The translations under genes were made by a program, and so were the position numbers. DNA of 64,000 bases, from positions 1 to 64,000 of the forward strand of contig JAJPKA010000020.1 of assembly GCA_021323945.1 (NCBI GenBank). The letters are read 5' to 3'. Shown here in pieces: positions 31,597 through 41,230 of this stretch; position 1 is the stretch's first letter, and each line of letters starts with the position of its first letter. The stretch comes from Pseudomonadota bacterium. Its GTDB lineage: Bacteria > Desulfobacterota > Binatia > Binatales > Binataceae. The notes below the pieces were generated by a model. The model was not told the origin of the DNA. It was given only the letters and a program-made list of their open reading frames with translations, and ran no database searches.

Positions 31597-34500
31597 ATGC
31601 CGTGCACTAATTGTGGCTGGGCTAATGCTCCCGACGCCACGTATTGTGAACAGTGCGGGCACAAACTCGAGTTTGTCTGTCCGACCTGCAATACGCCGAC
31701 CGGTGCCGGTGCACGATTTTGCAAGGCCTGCGGGGCCAGGCTCGCCTTCCCGCACACAGACCCCGATTGTGCGAATTCACGTTGGGCGCCAAGTTATGGA
31801 TCGCCGTGGCCCGATTCTCAGAACGCCGGGGAGCGCAAGATTCTGACCGCGCTGTTCGCCGATCTCGAGGGCTCGACTGAGCTGATCCGTGACCTCGATC
31901 CGGAAAGCGCGCGCGCAATCGTTGACCCCGCGCTTAAGATCATGGGTAACGCGGTCCGCCAATATGGCGGCTACGTCGCCCAGTCCACCGGCGACGGGAT
32001 TTTTGCCCTTTTTGGTGCTCCGCTGGCCGAGGAGGATCACGCCCAGCGCGCACTCTACGCTGCACTTTGGATGCAGCAGCAATTGCGCCAATACTCCAAC
32101 CGACTGGCAGCAGAGAATAGACCACGACTGGAGGCGCGTATTGGCGTCCACACCGGAGAAGTGGTGATGCGCTCGGTTGAAGCAGGCGGCCGGGTCGAGT
32201 ACCTGCCAGTCGGCTATGCCGCCAATCTTGCTGCGCGCATGCAGGCAGTTGCACCTGCGGGCGGCATCGCAATCAGTGAAGAAACCCGCCGACTCGTAGA
32301 GGGTTATTTCGAGCTCAAGGATCGCGGCCCGACGGATGTCAAGGGTGCTGCCGAACGGATCAATGTCTATGATGTTACCGGTCTTGGGCGATTGCGCACA
32401 CGCTTCGACCTATCCACTCATCGCGGATTAACACCGTTTGTCGGGCGCGCCCGCGAATTGCGGCAGATTCACGAGTCGTTCGAGCTTGCCCGCCAGGGAA
32501 AGGGGCAGCTGCTGGCGCTGGTAGGGGAGGCCGGCACAGGCAAGTCGAGACTACTCTACGAGTTTAAGCGGGGGCTTTCCGCAGGATGCAGGGTTTGGCA
32601 GGGGCATTCGGTCGCCCACCATAAAGGTTTGGCCTACCAGCCCGTGCTCGAACTGCTGCACAATTACTTCGCTATTGATCAGAGCGACAACAACGAGTCA
32701 CGCCGTCTCAAGGTCGCGAGTCGGTTAAACACACTGGACCCGACACTGTGCGACTCATTGCCCTTCCTGTTCGCGCTCTTGGGAATCCAAAGAATCCCCG
32801 ATCCGATTGCGGAAATCGGTCCGACCGTACGCCGCGCACGGACGCTCGAAGCTGTCAAGCGCATCGTTGTCGCCGAGAGCTCGAATCAACCAACAATTCT
32901 GATAATTGAAGACCTCCATTGGATCGACCCCGAAACCCAAGCGATGCTTGACTTCCTCGCCGAAGGAATCGCTGATGCGCGGGTGATGCTGGTGGTGAGC
33001 TATCGACCCGAGTATCGACACAAATGGAGCGGCAAAAGCTACTACTCTGAAATCAGACTTGATCGCTTGTCCCGGGAAAATGCGGGCGCGATGCTCGATG
33101 CACTACTGGGACGCGCGGTTGAATTGGACCATCTCAAACGGCTCATCGATGAGCGCACTGAAGGCAACCCCTTGTTCATCGAGGAAACCGTTCGCGCGTT
33201 GTTTGATGAAGGTGCGCTCGTGCGCGTCTCTCATCCTCACTCCGCTAGCGACGGTGATCATAGGCCCGGGGTTGAACCCGCGCTCACCGAGGTAAGGGTC
33301 ACGCGGCCGCTCTCAGAATTACGACTGCCCGCCACCGTGCAGGGAATTCTGGCAGCACGTATCGACCGGCTCCGACCGGAACATAAGCAGCTGCTCCAAA
33401 CCCTCGCGGTCATCGGTCGGGAATCGCCACTGGATCTCATTAGAGAGATCGCGCAGCAGACTCCTGAGCAGCTTTCTCGAATGCTTCGCGACCTACAGAC
33501 CAGCGAGTTCGTTTACCAGCAGCTCCAGCCGGTTAGCCTGAGCTACAGATTCAAGCATGTGCGAACGCGGGAGGTTGCTTACCTTTCACTGCTCATTGAC
33601 CAGCGCAGGCAGATCCATGAGCGCGTTGCGGAGACGATCGAGTCGCTATATTCGGGCCATTTGGAAGACCATTTTGCCGAACTAGCCCATCATTACAGTC
33701 GCGCCGGCAACGTTCGCAACGCCGTTAAGTACATGGGACTCTCCGCGAAACGCGAAATCGCGATGAGCGCCTACGATAGCGCCCTGCGGCAGCTCACCAC
33801 CGCGCGCGAGCTGCTCTCGCAGCTAAGTCCTGGACGCGAGCGGGATCAGCTCGAGCTCGACCTGCTCGTCGATTATGGCGTCACCCTGCTGGTCCTGAGA
33901 GGTTTTTACGTACCTGAACTGGGCGAGGTCTATCAGCGGGCAGCCAGTCTTTGCAAGCAATTGGGTGAGTATCAGCGCTTGATGCCGGTTCTGTTCGGAC
34001 TCTCCAGCTTCCATCTTTGCCGCGCTGAACTTAAGCTCGCTCGGCGCCATATCGAAGAGATGCGGGCGCTGCCGATTGAGTCCAAGAACGTCCTTACTAT
34101 TCTGACGGGCTGGCTGTTGGGCAACGCTCAGTTCTTCATGGGCGAATTCACCAATGCTCATCGCGAGTTCGAACACGCAATCGCCGCCTACGACCGTACG
34201 ATGCATCGCGGCCTCGCGGTTCAATCTGGCCAGGATCCGTGCGTCAGTTCCCTCATCTACGATGCCATGGCCTTGCTCATCATGGGCTTTGCCGACCAGG
34301 CTGAAAAACGGGTGAGCGAGGCGCTCTCTCTAGCGAAGGAGCTCAACCATCCGTTTACCCTTGTCGTCTGCCTGATGACTATCGCCAACTATCTGTGCAT
34401 TCGGCGCGACTTCAACCGGTTGGCTCCTGTGGTAGCGGAAGCAGCCGAGTTGGCCACTGAGCACGGCTTTGCCTTTTATCAAGAAGGGGTCAAGGCTTTC

Positions 34501-35064
34501 GAGATAATTGGTCTTGCCTTTCAGGGCAGGGTTGCGGAATTGCGGGCCAAGTCGCGAGTTTCAACGCGCTTCTCAGAGCTACGCTACGAACTCGCTTTGA
34601 CCTGGGCACAGTCGACCTTGGCCGAAGCATTCGCCCAACTCGGTTTCATCACCCGGGCGAATTCGCTTCTGACCGACGCCATGGCCAAAATGAATCGCAA
34701 TGATGAGCGCTTCGTTGAAGCCGAAATTCTGCGAATCCGCGGCCTGCTCCACATTTGGCAACTGCCCGATTCGATGACCGCGGAAGACAAGCTCAAGGCG
34801 CAAAAAGAAGCTGAAGTTGCCTTTCGGCAGGCCTATACGATAGCTCTCCAGCAAGGGGCCAAACTTTTCGCCTTGCGCGCGAGCAAAGCATTGGCCAAAC
34901 TCCTGGCCGGCAGCCCAAGGCAGGCTGAAGGTGCGGCAATGCTGGACCAATGCCTGTCTCGGTTTACGGAAGGTTACGATTGTCCGGATATCGTTGAAGC
35001 TCGCGTCTTGTTGGACGGACTGCTTAGGTCAACCACAACAGCTCCCTCGGCTTTCGTTCGATAA
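31597..35064 (+). CDS. Zinc-ribbon / class III nucleotide cyclase / AAA ATPase / TPR protein
   Basis: A 1155-residue signalling protein. Residues 1-50 are a double zinc ribbon (Cys 3, 6, 17, 20, 28, 31, 42, 45). A class III cyclase domain follows (TALFADLEGSTELI and YVAQSTGDGIFALFG carry the two metal aspartates). Next is an AAA_16-type ATPase (FVGRARELRQI; Walker A VGEAGTGKS; Walker B ILIIEDLHWID), then about 500 residues of TPR-like helices. The architecture is common in soil bacteria and known as cyclase/predicted-ATPase fusions; cAMP or cGMP production needs testing. ATG 31597 is preferred over TTG 31543 because GGGGGA lies just upstream. Confidence 0.9.
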   Translation: MPCTNCGWANAPDATYCEQCGHKLEFVCPTCNTPTGAGARFCKACGARLAFPHTDPDCANSRWAPSYGSPWPDSQNAGERKILTALFADLEGSTELIRDLDPESARAIVDPALKIMGNAVRQYGGYVAQSTGDGIFALFGAPLAEEDHAQRALYAALWMQQQLRQYSNRLAAENRPRLEARIGVHTGEVVMRSVEAGGRVEYLPVGYAANLAARMQAVAPAGGIAISEETRRLVEGYFELKDRGPTDVKGAAERINVYDVTGLGRLRTRFDLSTHRGLTPFVGRARELRQIHESFELARQGKGQLLALVGEAGTGKSRLLYEFKRGLSAGCRVWQGHSVAHHKGLAYQPVLELLHNYFAIDQSDNNESRRLKVASRLNTLDPTLCDSLPFLFALLGIQRIPDPIAEIGPTVRRARTLEAVKRIVVAESSNQPTILIIEDLHWIDPETQAMLDFLAEGIADARVMLVVSYRPEYRHKWSGKSYYSEIRLDRLSRENAGAMLDALLGRAVELDHLKRLIDERTEGNPLFIEETVRALFDEGALVRVSHPHSASDGDHRPGVEPALTEVRVTRPLSELRLPATVQGILAARIDRLRPEHKQLLQTLAVIGRESPLDLIREIAQQTPEQLSRMLRDLQTSEFVYQQLQPVSLSYRFKHVRTREVAYLSLLIDQRRQIHERVAETIESLYSGHLEDHFAELAHHYSRAGNVRNAVKYMGLSAKREIAMSAYDSALRQLTTARELLSQLSPGRERDQLELDLLVDYGVTLLVLRGFYVPELGEVYQRAASLCKQLGEYQRLMPVLFGLSSFHLCRAELKLARRHIEEMRALPIESKNVLTILTGWLLGNAQFFMGEFTNAHREFEHAIAAYDRTMHRGLAVQSGQDPCVSSLIYDAMALLIMGFADQAEKRVSEALSLAKELNHPFTLVVCLMTIANYLCIRRDFNRLAPVVAEAAELATEHGFAFYQEGVKAFEIIGLAFQGRVAELRAKSRVSTRFSELRYELALTWAQSTLAEAFAQLGFITRANSLLTDAMAKMNRNDERFVEAEILRIRGLLHIWQLPDSMTAEDKLKAQKEAEVAFRQAYTIALQQGAKLFALRASKALAKLLAGSPRQAEGAAMLDQCLSRFTEGYDCPDIVEARVLLDGLLRSTTTAPSAFVR

Positions 35065-35071
35065 GGCGGGG

Positions 35072-35935
35072 TCACTTGGTGCCCACCGCCACGCCGACTC
35101 CGGGCAGCAATTCCTCCCAGTAAAAGTCGTTGAAGCCCGCCCTGCTGAACAAGTCAGCCAACTCACTGCCAGTGTAAAACCTGACCCAACCCGGGTCGCC
35201 CATTTGAGCAAAGGGGGCTGCCATCAGGTTGGCCCACCACGTTCCACCGTCAATCACAAAGCTTTTACCCTCGGGAACCAGAACTCGGTATATTTCTCGA
35301 AGCACGCCGACAGGATCGGGATAGTGATGAAATGCAAATGAGCAGTGAACGACGTCGAATTTTCCGGCAAATTCGGCCGGCAAGCGCGTAACCTCTGCCT
35401 GCCAGAAGGCGGTATTGCGATAGCCCGCTCGCTGTGCCGATCGCCAGGCAATTGTGACCATTTCATCGGCCAGATCGATGCCTACCACTTCGCCTTGCGG
35501 GAACATTCGCGCCAGTCGAAGGAGTTGCGTGCCGGGCCCACACCCCAGATCCAGAATCCTCGCCGCCGGGGGCGTCAGCCGTGCGATCAGCTTCATTGCC
35601 TCAGCGTCGACCGGGCGAGTAAAGGGTGCGACGACGACCTCATACAGGCTCGCTCCGCGCTCGAATTCCGCCACAGAAACCCGCTCAACCTCATCGCTGC
35701 GCAGGTATACAGGCTGCCGGCGATGAACACTGAACAGTTGACCCTCGCCGGGCGTGGGCGCGCGAGTTGGATACTTCCCGATCGAGCCGCGTGGAAAAAA
35801 GCCCAAATGTTTGACTGCGCGCATCGGATACAGCACCGTCGCCGCATAGGTCCACAACTGACTTAGATAAATCGCGGTCGGCACGTCCTTGGCCGGGTCA
35901 AACTGCCACGCGCATCGTACATGCTCGCCTGACAT
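35072..35935 (-). CDS. Class I SAM-dependent methyltransferase (UbiE-like)
   Basis: 287 residues. Motif I is RILDLGCGPGTQLLRLA, followed by VVGIDLADEM (acidic ribose binder), FDVVHCSFAFHHYPDP (motif IV) and VLREIYRVLVPEGKSFVIDG. The N-terminal ~70 residues are specific to this subgroup. AAGGAGAG lies at ideal spacing before the ATG. It is divergent from the epimerase gene (52 bases) beside the isoprenoid-type operon, so a role in modifying that product is possible but unproven. Confidence 0.85.
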   Translation of the reverse strand: MSGEHVRCAWQFDPAKDVPTAIYLSQLWTYAATVLYPMRAVKHLGFFPRGSIGKYPTRAPTPGEGQLFSVHRRQPVYLRSDEVERVSVAEFERGASLYEVVVAPFTRPVDAEAMKLIARLTPPAARILDLGCGPGTQLLRLARMFPQGEVVGIDLADEMVTIAWRSAQRAGYRNTAFWQAEVTRLPAEFAGKFDVVHCSFAFHHYPDPVGVLREIYRVLVPEGKSFVIDGGTWWANLMAAPFAQMGDPGWVRFYTGSELADLFSRAGFNDFYWEELLPGVGVAVGTK

Positions 35936-35987
35936 GTTATCTCTCCTTATCAGTTATCAGGCCCGAGTTTTCTCAAGCTGCGTAGTT

Positions 35988-36986
35988 ATGGGAAGGGCGA
36001 AATCCAGTGCTCTGGTTATCGGGGCCGGTGGCCACGTCGGCAATGCGATCGCGCGAGCGCTGCTCGCCGCAGGGTGGACCGTCACCGCGTGTGGTCGCCG
36101 TCGCACTCCCCCTCTCAATCTACGCAACTTGCCGCTAACCTATCGCACCGGCGATGTTGAGGCGCCGGGTCAACTTGACCGTTGGATCGACCATCACGAC
36201 CTGGTGGTAGATGCGGCGGCGCCATATCCAATGGAATTAATCTTTCCTGGGGTGGAACCGAAACAGGCCCCCTTTGCCGCCGCCGAAGTGCGCACTGCTC
36301 GAATTATTGAGGCGATTAAACGGCATGACGTCACGCTCGTGTATGTTGGCTCGTTCATTAGTCAAGTCGCTCCGCGCACTGCGGCGCAGCGTCTTCGTGC
36401 CCGGCTCATCCGATGGACGCTGCCGTATTTTGAGGTGAAGGAATTGATCGAGTCTCGCCTGCTGGACGCGTCGAGGCGAGGCTTGCGGGTCATACTGCTC
36501 AATCCTACATACTGTCTTGGCCCGTGGGACCTGCACGATCGTCGCGTATGCACCATCCCGTTGCTCCTGAGCGGTGAGATTCCAGGCTGGATTACCCAGA
36601 TGCTCAACGTGGTCGACGTTCGCGATCTGGCCGCTGCGGCTCTGCGCGCTCTCGCGACCGAGCGATTCGGGGAGCCGCTTCTTATAAGCGGCCACCAAAT
36701 TTCGACTTACGACTTCTACTCACTGATATGCCGGCTTGGAGGCGTAAAGACTCCGCGTTTTGCCACCTCCGCCACCCTGGCGATGATCGGCTCATATCTG
36801 TTGGAAATGGGTTATAGCGTGCTCGGCCAACAAACCCCGATTATCACAGCGGGAATGATGATGGCGACGGCGATAGATTACCTCGAAACTGGCTCCGCCT
36901 TGAAAGGGTTGGGCATCGTGCCGCGACCACTGAGTGAGACGGTTCGCGACGCTATCGAATGGTACCGGATGATCGGCTACTGCTAG
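35988..36986 (+). CDS. NAD-dependent epimerase/dehydratase family protein, HpnA-like
   Basis: 332 residues, extended SDR. The cofactor motif is VIGAGGHVGNAIARALL, the active-site YxxxK is in YFEVKELIE, and a substrate-side block is LNPTYCLGPWD...LNVVDVRDLAAAAL, similar in layout to hopanoid-associated HpnA and 3-beta-HSD-like reductases. ATG 35988 starts the protein directly before the glycine motif; upstream in-frame codons look non-coding. It converges on the isoprenoid-type operon with only 6 bases between stops. Confidence 0.82.
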   Translation: MGRAKSSALVIGAGGHVGNAIARALLAAGWTVTACGRRRTPPLNLRNLPLTYRTGDVEAPGQLDRWIDHHDLVVDAAAPYPMELIFPGVEPKQAPFAAAEVRTARIIEAIKRHDVTLVYVGSFISQVAPRTAAQRLRARLIRWTLPYFEVKELIESRLLDASRRGLRVILLNPTYCLGPWDLHDRRVCTIPLLLSGEIPGWITQMLNVVDVRDLAAAALRALATERFGEPLLISGHQISTYDFYSLICRLGGVKTPRFATSATLAMIGSYLLEMGYSVLGQQTPIITAGMMMATAIDYLETGSALKGLGIVPRPLSETVRDAIEWYRMIGYC

Positions 36987-36992
36987 AACAGT

Positions 36993-39455
36993 TCATACCG
37001 CAGTTGGTTCGAAGCCGGGACCTTTCCAACCGTCTTTTCCGATTCTCCACCATCCAATTCCCGATGAGACAGCTCTCATTTTGCCACTGACAACCAACGA
37101 AGCCGACTTATTCACCCCCCGAGCCACTGGTCGCACGCGATAGACCCTTGTGGCGTGCGGCCAATCCTCACCCGCAGCAGGTGTAAAAACTTCGCGCTTC
37201 AAGCCCAGATTTGCTGCGATCGAGATTGCCGGGTATTCGGGTATCCGCAGTTCCAGATCGGCATCCAGCCATTGTATATCGTCCGGTATAAACTGGCGTT
37301 CCAACCAGACAGATGCTTGATAGTCAGCTTTTTGCGGATCGTTGGCGTTTCGCACCTGTTTGAGGGCTATACCATAAAATTTATATTGTCTCTGGCCCGA
37401 GCCGGACCCAGGCGCAAAATTCGGTAATCCCAAAGTTTGCAATGCTGAACCCACGGTTGACGCGGCACTGAGTTTACCCTCTGCTTCCGCTTGATCTCCA
37501 GCGTATGAAGCTGCGATCTCTATCACGGGCAGGTCAAGGACTTCCTCCGAATGCGCGCCATCGGGGAACAACTGCGTGCAGATCCGAAGTTCGGGTGTCA
37601 ATGCGGCGCGCGGGGGTAACGTAAATGGAAACGGGGCACTATCGAAGGTCGCTTGTAGTGTCCAGCGGCCATACACCTCGGCGCTGGTTATTGCGTTCCA
37701 GGTGGTCCCGGCGAACGTATAGATAGACACCAGGCCTACACCCGACGTTTTGGGCTTTGCGTAGTTGTTGGTCCAGATTACCGGCACTGCGAAAGTGAAT
37801 TCATAGTCATCGTACCTGATGCTGCGGGCGCTGACTGTTTCCATTTCCTCGAAGTTGCTGAGAATTGCCAGCACCGCCGCATGACCCCTGGCTGCACTAC
37901 CTTCGGGAAAGCGGATCGGGGCAAAGTCAAAGTAGCCGGTCGAACCGAGCCCGTCGGCGGCGGGATGCGCATTGCCCAGGTAATTCGCGATTAGCGCGGC
38001 GATCTTCGTATAATCGGCGGCGAGGGGCAGGATCCTCATCGTCAGATGTGGAAATTGAGTCGGTGCTGGGATCTCTTCAGCGGCACCGGCACCCAGTTTT
38101 ATGTAGGGAATATCCAGCCGTTTCTCGCGAAGCTGAGGAGTATTGTTCTCGGTCCAGTCGCTCCAAGTGGTACGCCACGCCTGATAATTAGCCAATCCGT
38201 AACGAAGATCCATCTTCACCCAGAAGGGTAGAAACGGGACGATCCGGTAACGGCGCGACTCTTCACCCCATGATTTCGACGGATCCGGCGTTGACTCAAA
38301 GAGTTGATAATGAATTCCAAGCTCAAGTGGACCCGCACCTTCCTCCTGTTCGAACAGATCGATATATATTCCGGCTGCCGGATCCGGATTAGTCGCATCA
38401 ACCAGTGAGCCCCCGTTCGAGATGCTTTTGATTAGCATCTGCGACTCAACAATTCCCTGGTAACAGGCCCGCTGATGTGAGTGCTTGCGCTCATCATCAA
38501 TGTCTCTCACCTGCTTAAAGGTAATAATACTGGTCGGCGTACTCACCTGGGCACGATCGGGTGAATAGGCGCCGGCCTGAGCAAGCCAGGCCGGTAGGTA
38601 GTTCGCAATCATGCGACCATACGCGGGAAGAATCGCCAGGAGACTACCAAGCTGCCGGGAGGGCAATTGAGCCGAATTCAACATGAACTTCAGAGCTTCC
38701 CAGCCGGTATTTAACGATGCGCCGATTGCCCGCGGTACCGCGCTCAGGACATCGGTCACCAGCGAACTGGTGGCTTGCAGATACCTCCCCTGCCGGATCT
38801 CTATCAATCTTCTCCTGAAAGCATCGCTCCTGGGCGTCCTACCGGGTATCACCCGGTTTGCGGCCAATAGCAACAGTTCGCCGGGGGGATTGAACACCGG
38901 CGCCAATGGCACCGGTAGCGAGTTCTCGCCATGCCTGCGCAACAGCGCGACTTCGATCGGTGCCTTGCTCCAGCCGTAGATCTCGCGGCCACCAGCGATT
39001 CCTAGCGGACTATCGACGTAGACATAGGGATAGATGAGAGCGTACTTGAGAAACGTAAGGGCATCGCCTTGCCGCGCGTACCATTCAACCGCCATCCCGA
39101 AGGCGATTTCACGTTGCGCAAACCATCCCGCATTCGCGATGTTGGAGGAAAGGCGGCCATAGTTGGCCACCTCGAGTAACACGAACGGTGCTGCGGGCTT
39201 GAAATAGACCGGCGGTGCATCCTCCAGGCTGGTTCCGCCTGGAAAATTGAGGTAACGGTCCAGAAAGTTCTGCATGCGAGTCGGATCAGCGCTTAAAGGA
39301 AAAATGTAGGCGAGCACGTCATCCAGGTCTTCGCGCAGGTTGCTCGGCAGGATGTCTTCGACCGTGTTGTTGTAGGCGGCAAGGTTGTCTGTGCTCGGCC
39401 GCAGTCCAGGCGCGGCCGGAGCGTCATCATTGGGGCTCAGCCTGGTGCTGGGCAT
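36993..39455 (-). CDS. Large protein with two acetoacetate-decarboxylase-like halves
   Basis: 820 residues, function unknown. In the N-terminal half YVYVDSPLGIAGGREIYGWSK (145-164) matches the active-site strand of acetoacetate decarboxylase (YLDN..A..GRE....PKK); Lys164 aligns with the Schiff-base lysine, while the next position is Ala instead of the second Lys. The C-terminal half repeats the layout (VSIYTFAGTTWNAITSAEVYGRW) without the lysine. This two-domain reading is my inference. It has no signal peptide or membrane segment. It is the last gene of a four-gene operon, 8 bases after the polyprenyl synthetase stop, with a GAGGTGAA ribosome site inside that gap. Confidence 0.6.
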   Translation of the reverse strand: MPSTRLSPNDDAPAAPGLRPSTDNLAAYNNTVEDILPSNLREDLDDVLAYIFPLSADPTRMQNFLDRYLNFPGGTSLEDAPPVYFKPAAPFVLLEVANYGRLSSNIANAGWFAQREIAFGMAVEWYARQGDALTFLKYALIYPYVYVDSPLGIAGGREIYGWSKAPIEVALLRRHGENSLPVPLAPVFNPPGELLLLAANRVIPGRTPRSDAFRRRLIEIRQGRYLQATSSLVTDVLSAVPRAIGASLNTGWEALKFMLNSAQLPSRQLGSLLAILPAYGRMIANYLPAWLAQAGAYSPDRAQVSTPTSIITFKQVRDIDDERKHSHQRACYQGIVESQMLIKSISNGGSLVDATNPDPAAGIYIDLFEQEEGAGPLELGIHYQLFESTPDPSKSWGEESRRYRIVPFLPFWVKMDLRYGLANYQAWRTTWSDWTENNTPQLREKRLDIPYIKLGAGAAEEIPAPTQFPHLTMRILPLAADYTKIAALIANYLGNAHPAADGLGSTGYFDFAPIRFPEGSAARGHAAVLAILSNFEEMETVSARSIRYDDYEFTFAVPVIWTNNYAKPKTSGVGLVSIYTFAGTTWNAITSAEVYGRWTLQATFDSAPFPFTLPPRAALTPELRICTQLFPDGAHSEEVLDLPVIEIAASYAGDQAEAEGKLSAASTVGSALQTLGLPNFAPGSGSGQRQYKFYGIALKQVRNANDPQKADYQASVWLERQFIPDDIQWLDADLELRIPEYPAISIAANLGLKREVFTPAAGEDWPHATRVYRVRPVARGVNKSASLVVSGKMRAVSSGIGWWRIGKDGWKGPGFEPTAV

Positions 39456-39463
39456 GCTTCACC

Positions 39464-40516
39464 TCATTTGCGTTCGATTACCCATATCGGCATCTGTTGA
39501 AAGAATTCTTTGTCGCGTGAATCGGGGATTTGCTCGGCAATCAGGTCAAATTCGTGCAGAGCCGCTCCAGCCAGCTCCTGGGCCATTTGTCGCGCATAGG
39601 GAATCGCCTGGTACTTGCCAATCAGCTGCCGCATCCATCTCACCTCCTGCGCCGTCCGCTCACTGCGTGTCCTGCAGAGAATGGAGCACAACCGCTCTCG
39701 CTCCTCGATGCTCGATTGGTGCAGTACGCGAATCAGCATCAGGGTCCGCTTGCCTTCCCACAGATCGCCGTCGCGCTCCTTGCCATAGCGATAGTCGCCG
39801 GACAAGTTGAGCAAGTCATCCTGGATTTGGAAGGCTGCTCCCAGGAAAAAGCCGAAACGCACAAAGGCGTCGGGATCCACGCTCCCGCGACTGCCAATCA
39901 GGACGCCGGCGCGAATCGGAAAGATAGTAGCCAGCCAGCAGGTCTTCTTAAGCACCATTTCGAGATACTGACCCTCGTCTATCGAGGTTGCGTTATGTTG
40001 TCGCCATCCCAAATCGATCGCCTGGCCCTCCGCACACTCACGCCCCATCCGCTGCATGTCATCAAACAGTCGCAGCCATAAACCGTCGGCGATTCTGCGG
40101 CGAGCCTCGAGAAGGGGCTCCAACGCTATCAGGGTCAGCGCGTCACCAGCATTGAGTGCCAGCGGGATTCCATGGACCCGGTGGAGCGCAGGGCCACCCC
40201 GCCGCTGCTCGCTGCCGTCCTCAATGTCGTCATGGATCAGAAGCGCATTGTGGAGTAGTTCAATCGCCACCGCGACGTGGAGCACTTCTTCGGTTTGTCC
40301 GCCGAACATCCGCGCCGCCGCGATACAGATCGTCGGTCTCATCATTTTGCCGGAGCGAGCCGGATAATCCGCGAGCAAGTCGTAGAGATACTTCCTGGGC
40401 TCACGGTCCGGCAGGTATTCGCACAACGCCGCCCGGGTGATACTGCCGTACTCGTCAAGCATCGCTTGGACCAGCTCTGTCTTTCCGTGAGTCACGAGAA
40501 CGCCCGATTGGGTCAC
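39464..40516 (-). CDS. Polyprenyl (isoprenyl) diphosphate synthase
   Basis: 350 residues, trans-isoprenyl diphosphate synthase. The first aspartate-rich motif is LIHDDIED (96-100) with GSEQRRGGP; the second is FQIQDDLLNLSGD, followed by GDLWEGKRTLMLI. The DDxxD has no two-residue insert, and the residue five before it is Ala, which in this family points to products of C20 or longer (inference). It starts with GTG in a 4-base GTGA overlap with the preceding gene, so the two are translationally coupled. Confidence 0.9.
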   Translation of the reverse strand: MTQSGVLVTHGKTELVQAMLDEYGSITRAALCEYLPDREPRKYLYDLLADYPARSGKMMRPTICIAAARMFGGQTEEVLHVAVAIELLHNALLIHDDIEDGSEQRRGGPALHRVHGIPLALNAGDALTLIALEPLLEARRRIADGLWLRLFDDMQRMGRECAEGQAIDLGWRQHNATSIDEGQYLEMVLKKTCWLATIFPIRAGVLIGSRGSVDPDAFVRFGFFLGAAFQIQDDLLNLSGDYRYGKERDGDLWEGKRTLMLIRVLHQSSIEERERLCSILCRTRSERTAQEVRWMRQLIGKYQAIPYARQMAQELAGAALHEFDLIAEQIPDSRDKEFFQQMPIWVIERK

Positions 40517-41217
40517 GGATCAGCGATTCGCAGCGTAAGCATTCCGCGACTCTCGCCTGTCTCTCGGTTGACGATCACGCCGCAGTAGTTTCCGGATGGA
40601 GCGCAGGGCGGCACCCGAATTCGAAACCTCAGCCGGCCAGCTTCATCAGGCTCAATTTGGATATCCGAGAGCTCGGGTTTACCGGGATCGACTGCCCGCA
40701 ATCCAAGGGTGACCAAAGGCATTTGCTCCGAGTGCTCTCGCAGATCGACCAAAACCGTAACCGGCCGGTTGGCAGCCATTTCAATCGCGATTGCAACCCC
40801 GCGCTGGACACCGTCGGACTTGTCCGCCACCGTCGACTGCGAGGCCGACGGCACCCGCGGCGGATCGATGCTGACGGCTGAGGCTAGTGCCTCGAGCCAT
40901 AAGGGCAACAGCTCGCTCGCTAGTCGCAGACTGCGCTCGATTACTTCTTGTAGACGGTCGGTAGCCGGCCGGGTGCTGTAATGCTGACCGTTGAGTTGAG
41001 CCGCTGCCCGCCGGCCGTCGTTGATGTGCTTATCAATCACCTGGTAAGCGAGTTCCACCCAGTGGGCGGTTCGACCTGCTGAACCGCTGACGGTTCCGCT
41101 CGCACTGGTTTCTCGGTTCGCCTCGCCGGGCCATTGTGGAGAAAAAGTCTTGCCAAAACTTCGAATCGGCCCGGTTCTTTCGGGATCCGGGCGGCGAAGC
41201 CGTGTTTCGTCCCCCAT
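40513..41217 (-). CDS. Unknown 234-residue protein, helical plus beta-sandwich
   Basis: I do not recognise a family. The N-terminal ~40 residues look disordered. Residues about 50-125 are an amphipathic helical region (ELAYQVIDKHINDGRRAAAQL; ERSLRLASELLPLWLEAL) that recalls phasin-like packing. The last ~95 residues (RPVTVLVDLREHS...LRFRIRVPPCAPSGNYCGVIVNRETG) read as an Ig-like beta-sandwich. It lies between the FAD enzyme (13 bases upstream) and the prenyl synthase (4-base overlap), so it is probably a partner or scaffold of the pathway. Confidence 0.7.
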   Translation of the reverse strand: MGDETRLRRPDPERTGPIRSFGKTFSPQWPGEANRETSASGTVSGSAGRTAHWVELAYQVIDKHINDGRRAAAQLNGQHYSTRPATDRLQEVIERSLRLASELLPLWLEALASAVSIDPPRVPSASQSTVADKSDGVQRGVAIAIEMAANRPVTVLVDLREHSEQMPLVTLGLRAVDPGKPELSDIQIEPDEAGRLRFRIRVPPCAPSGNYCGVIVNRETGESRGMLTLRIADP

Positions 41218-41230
41218 TGGCCGTGCCCTT

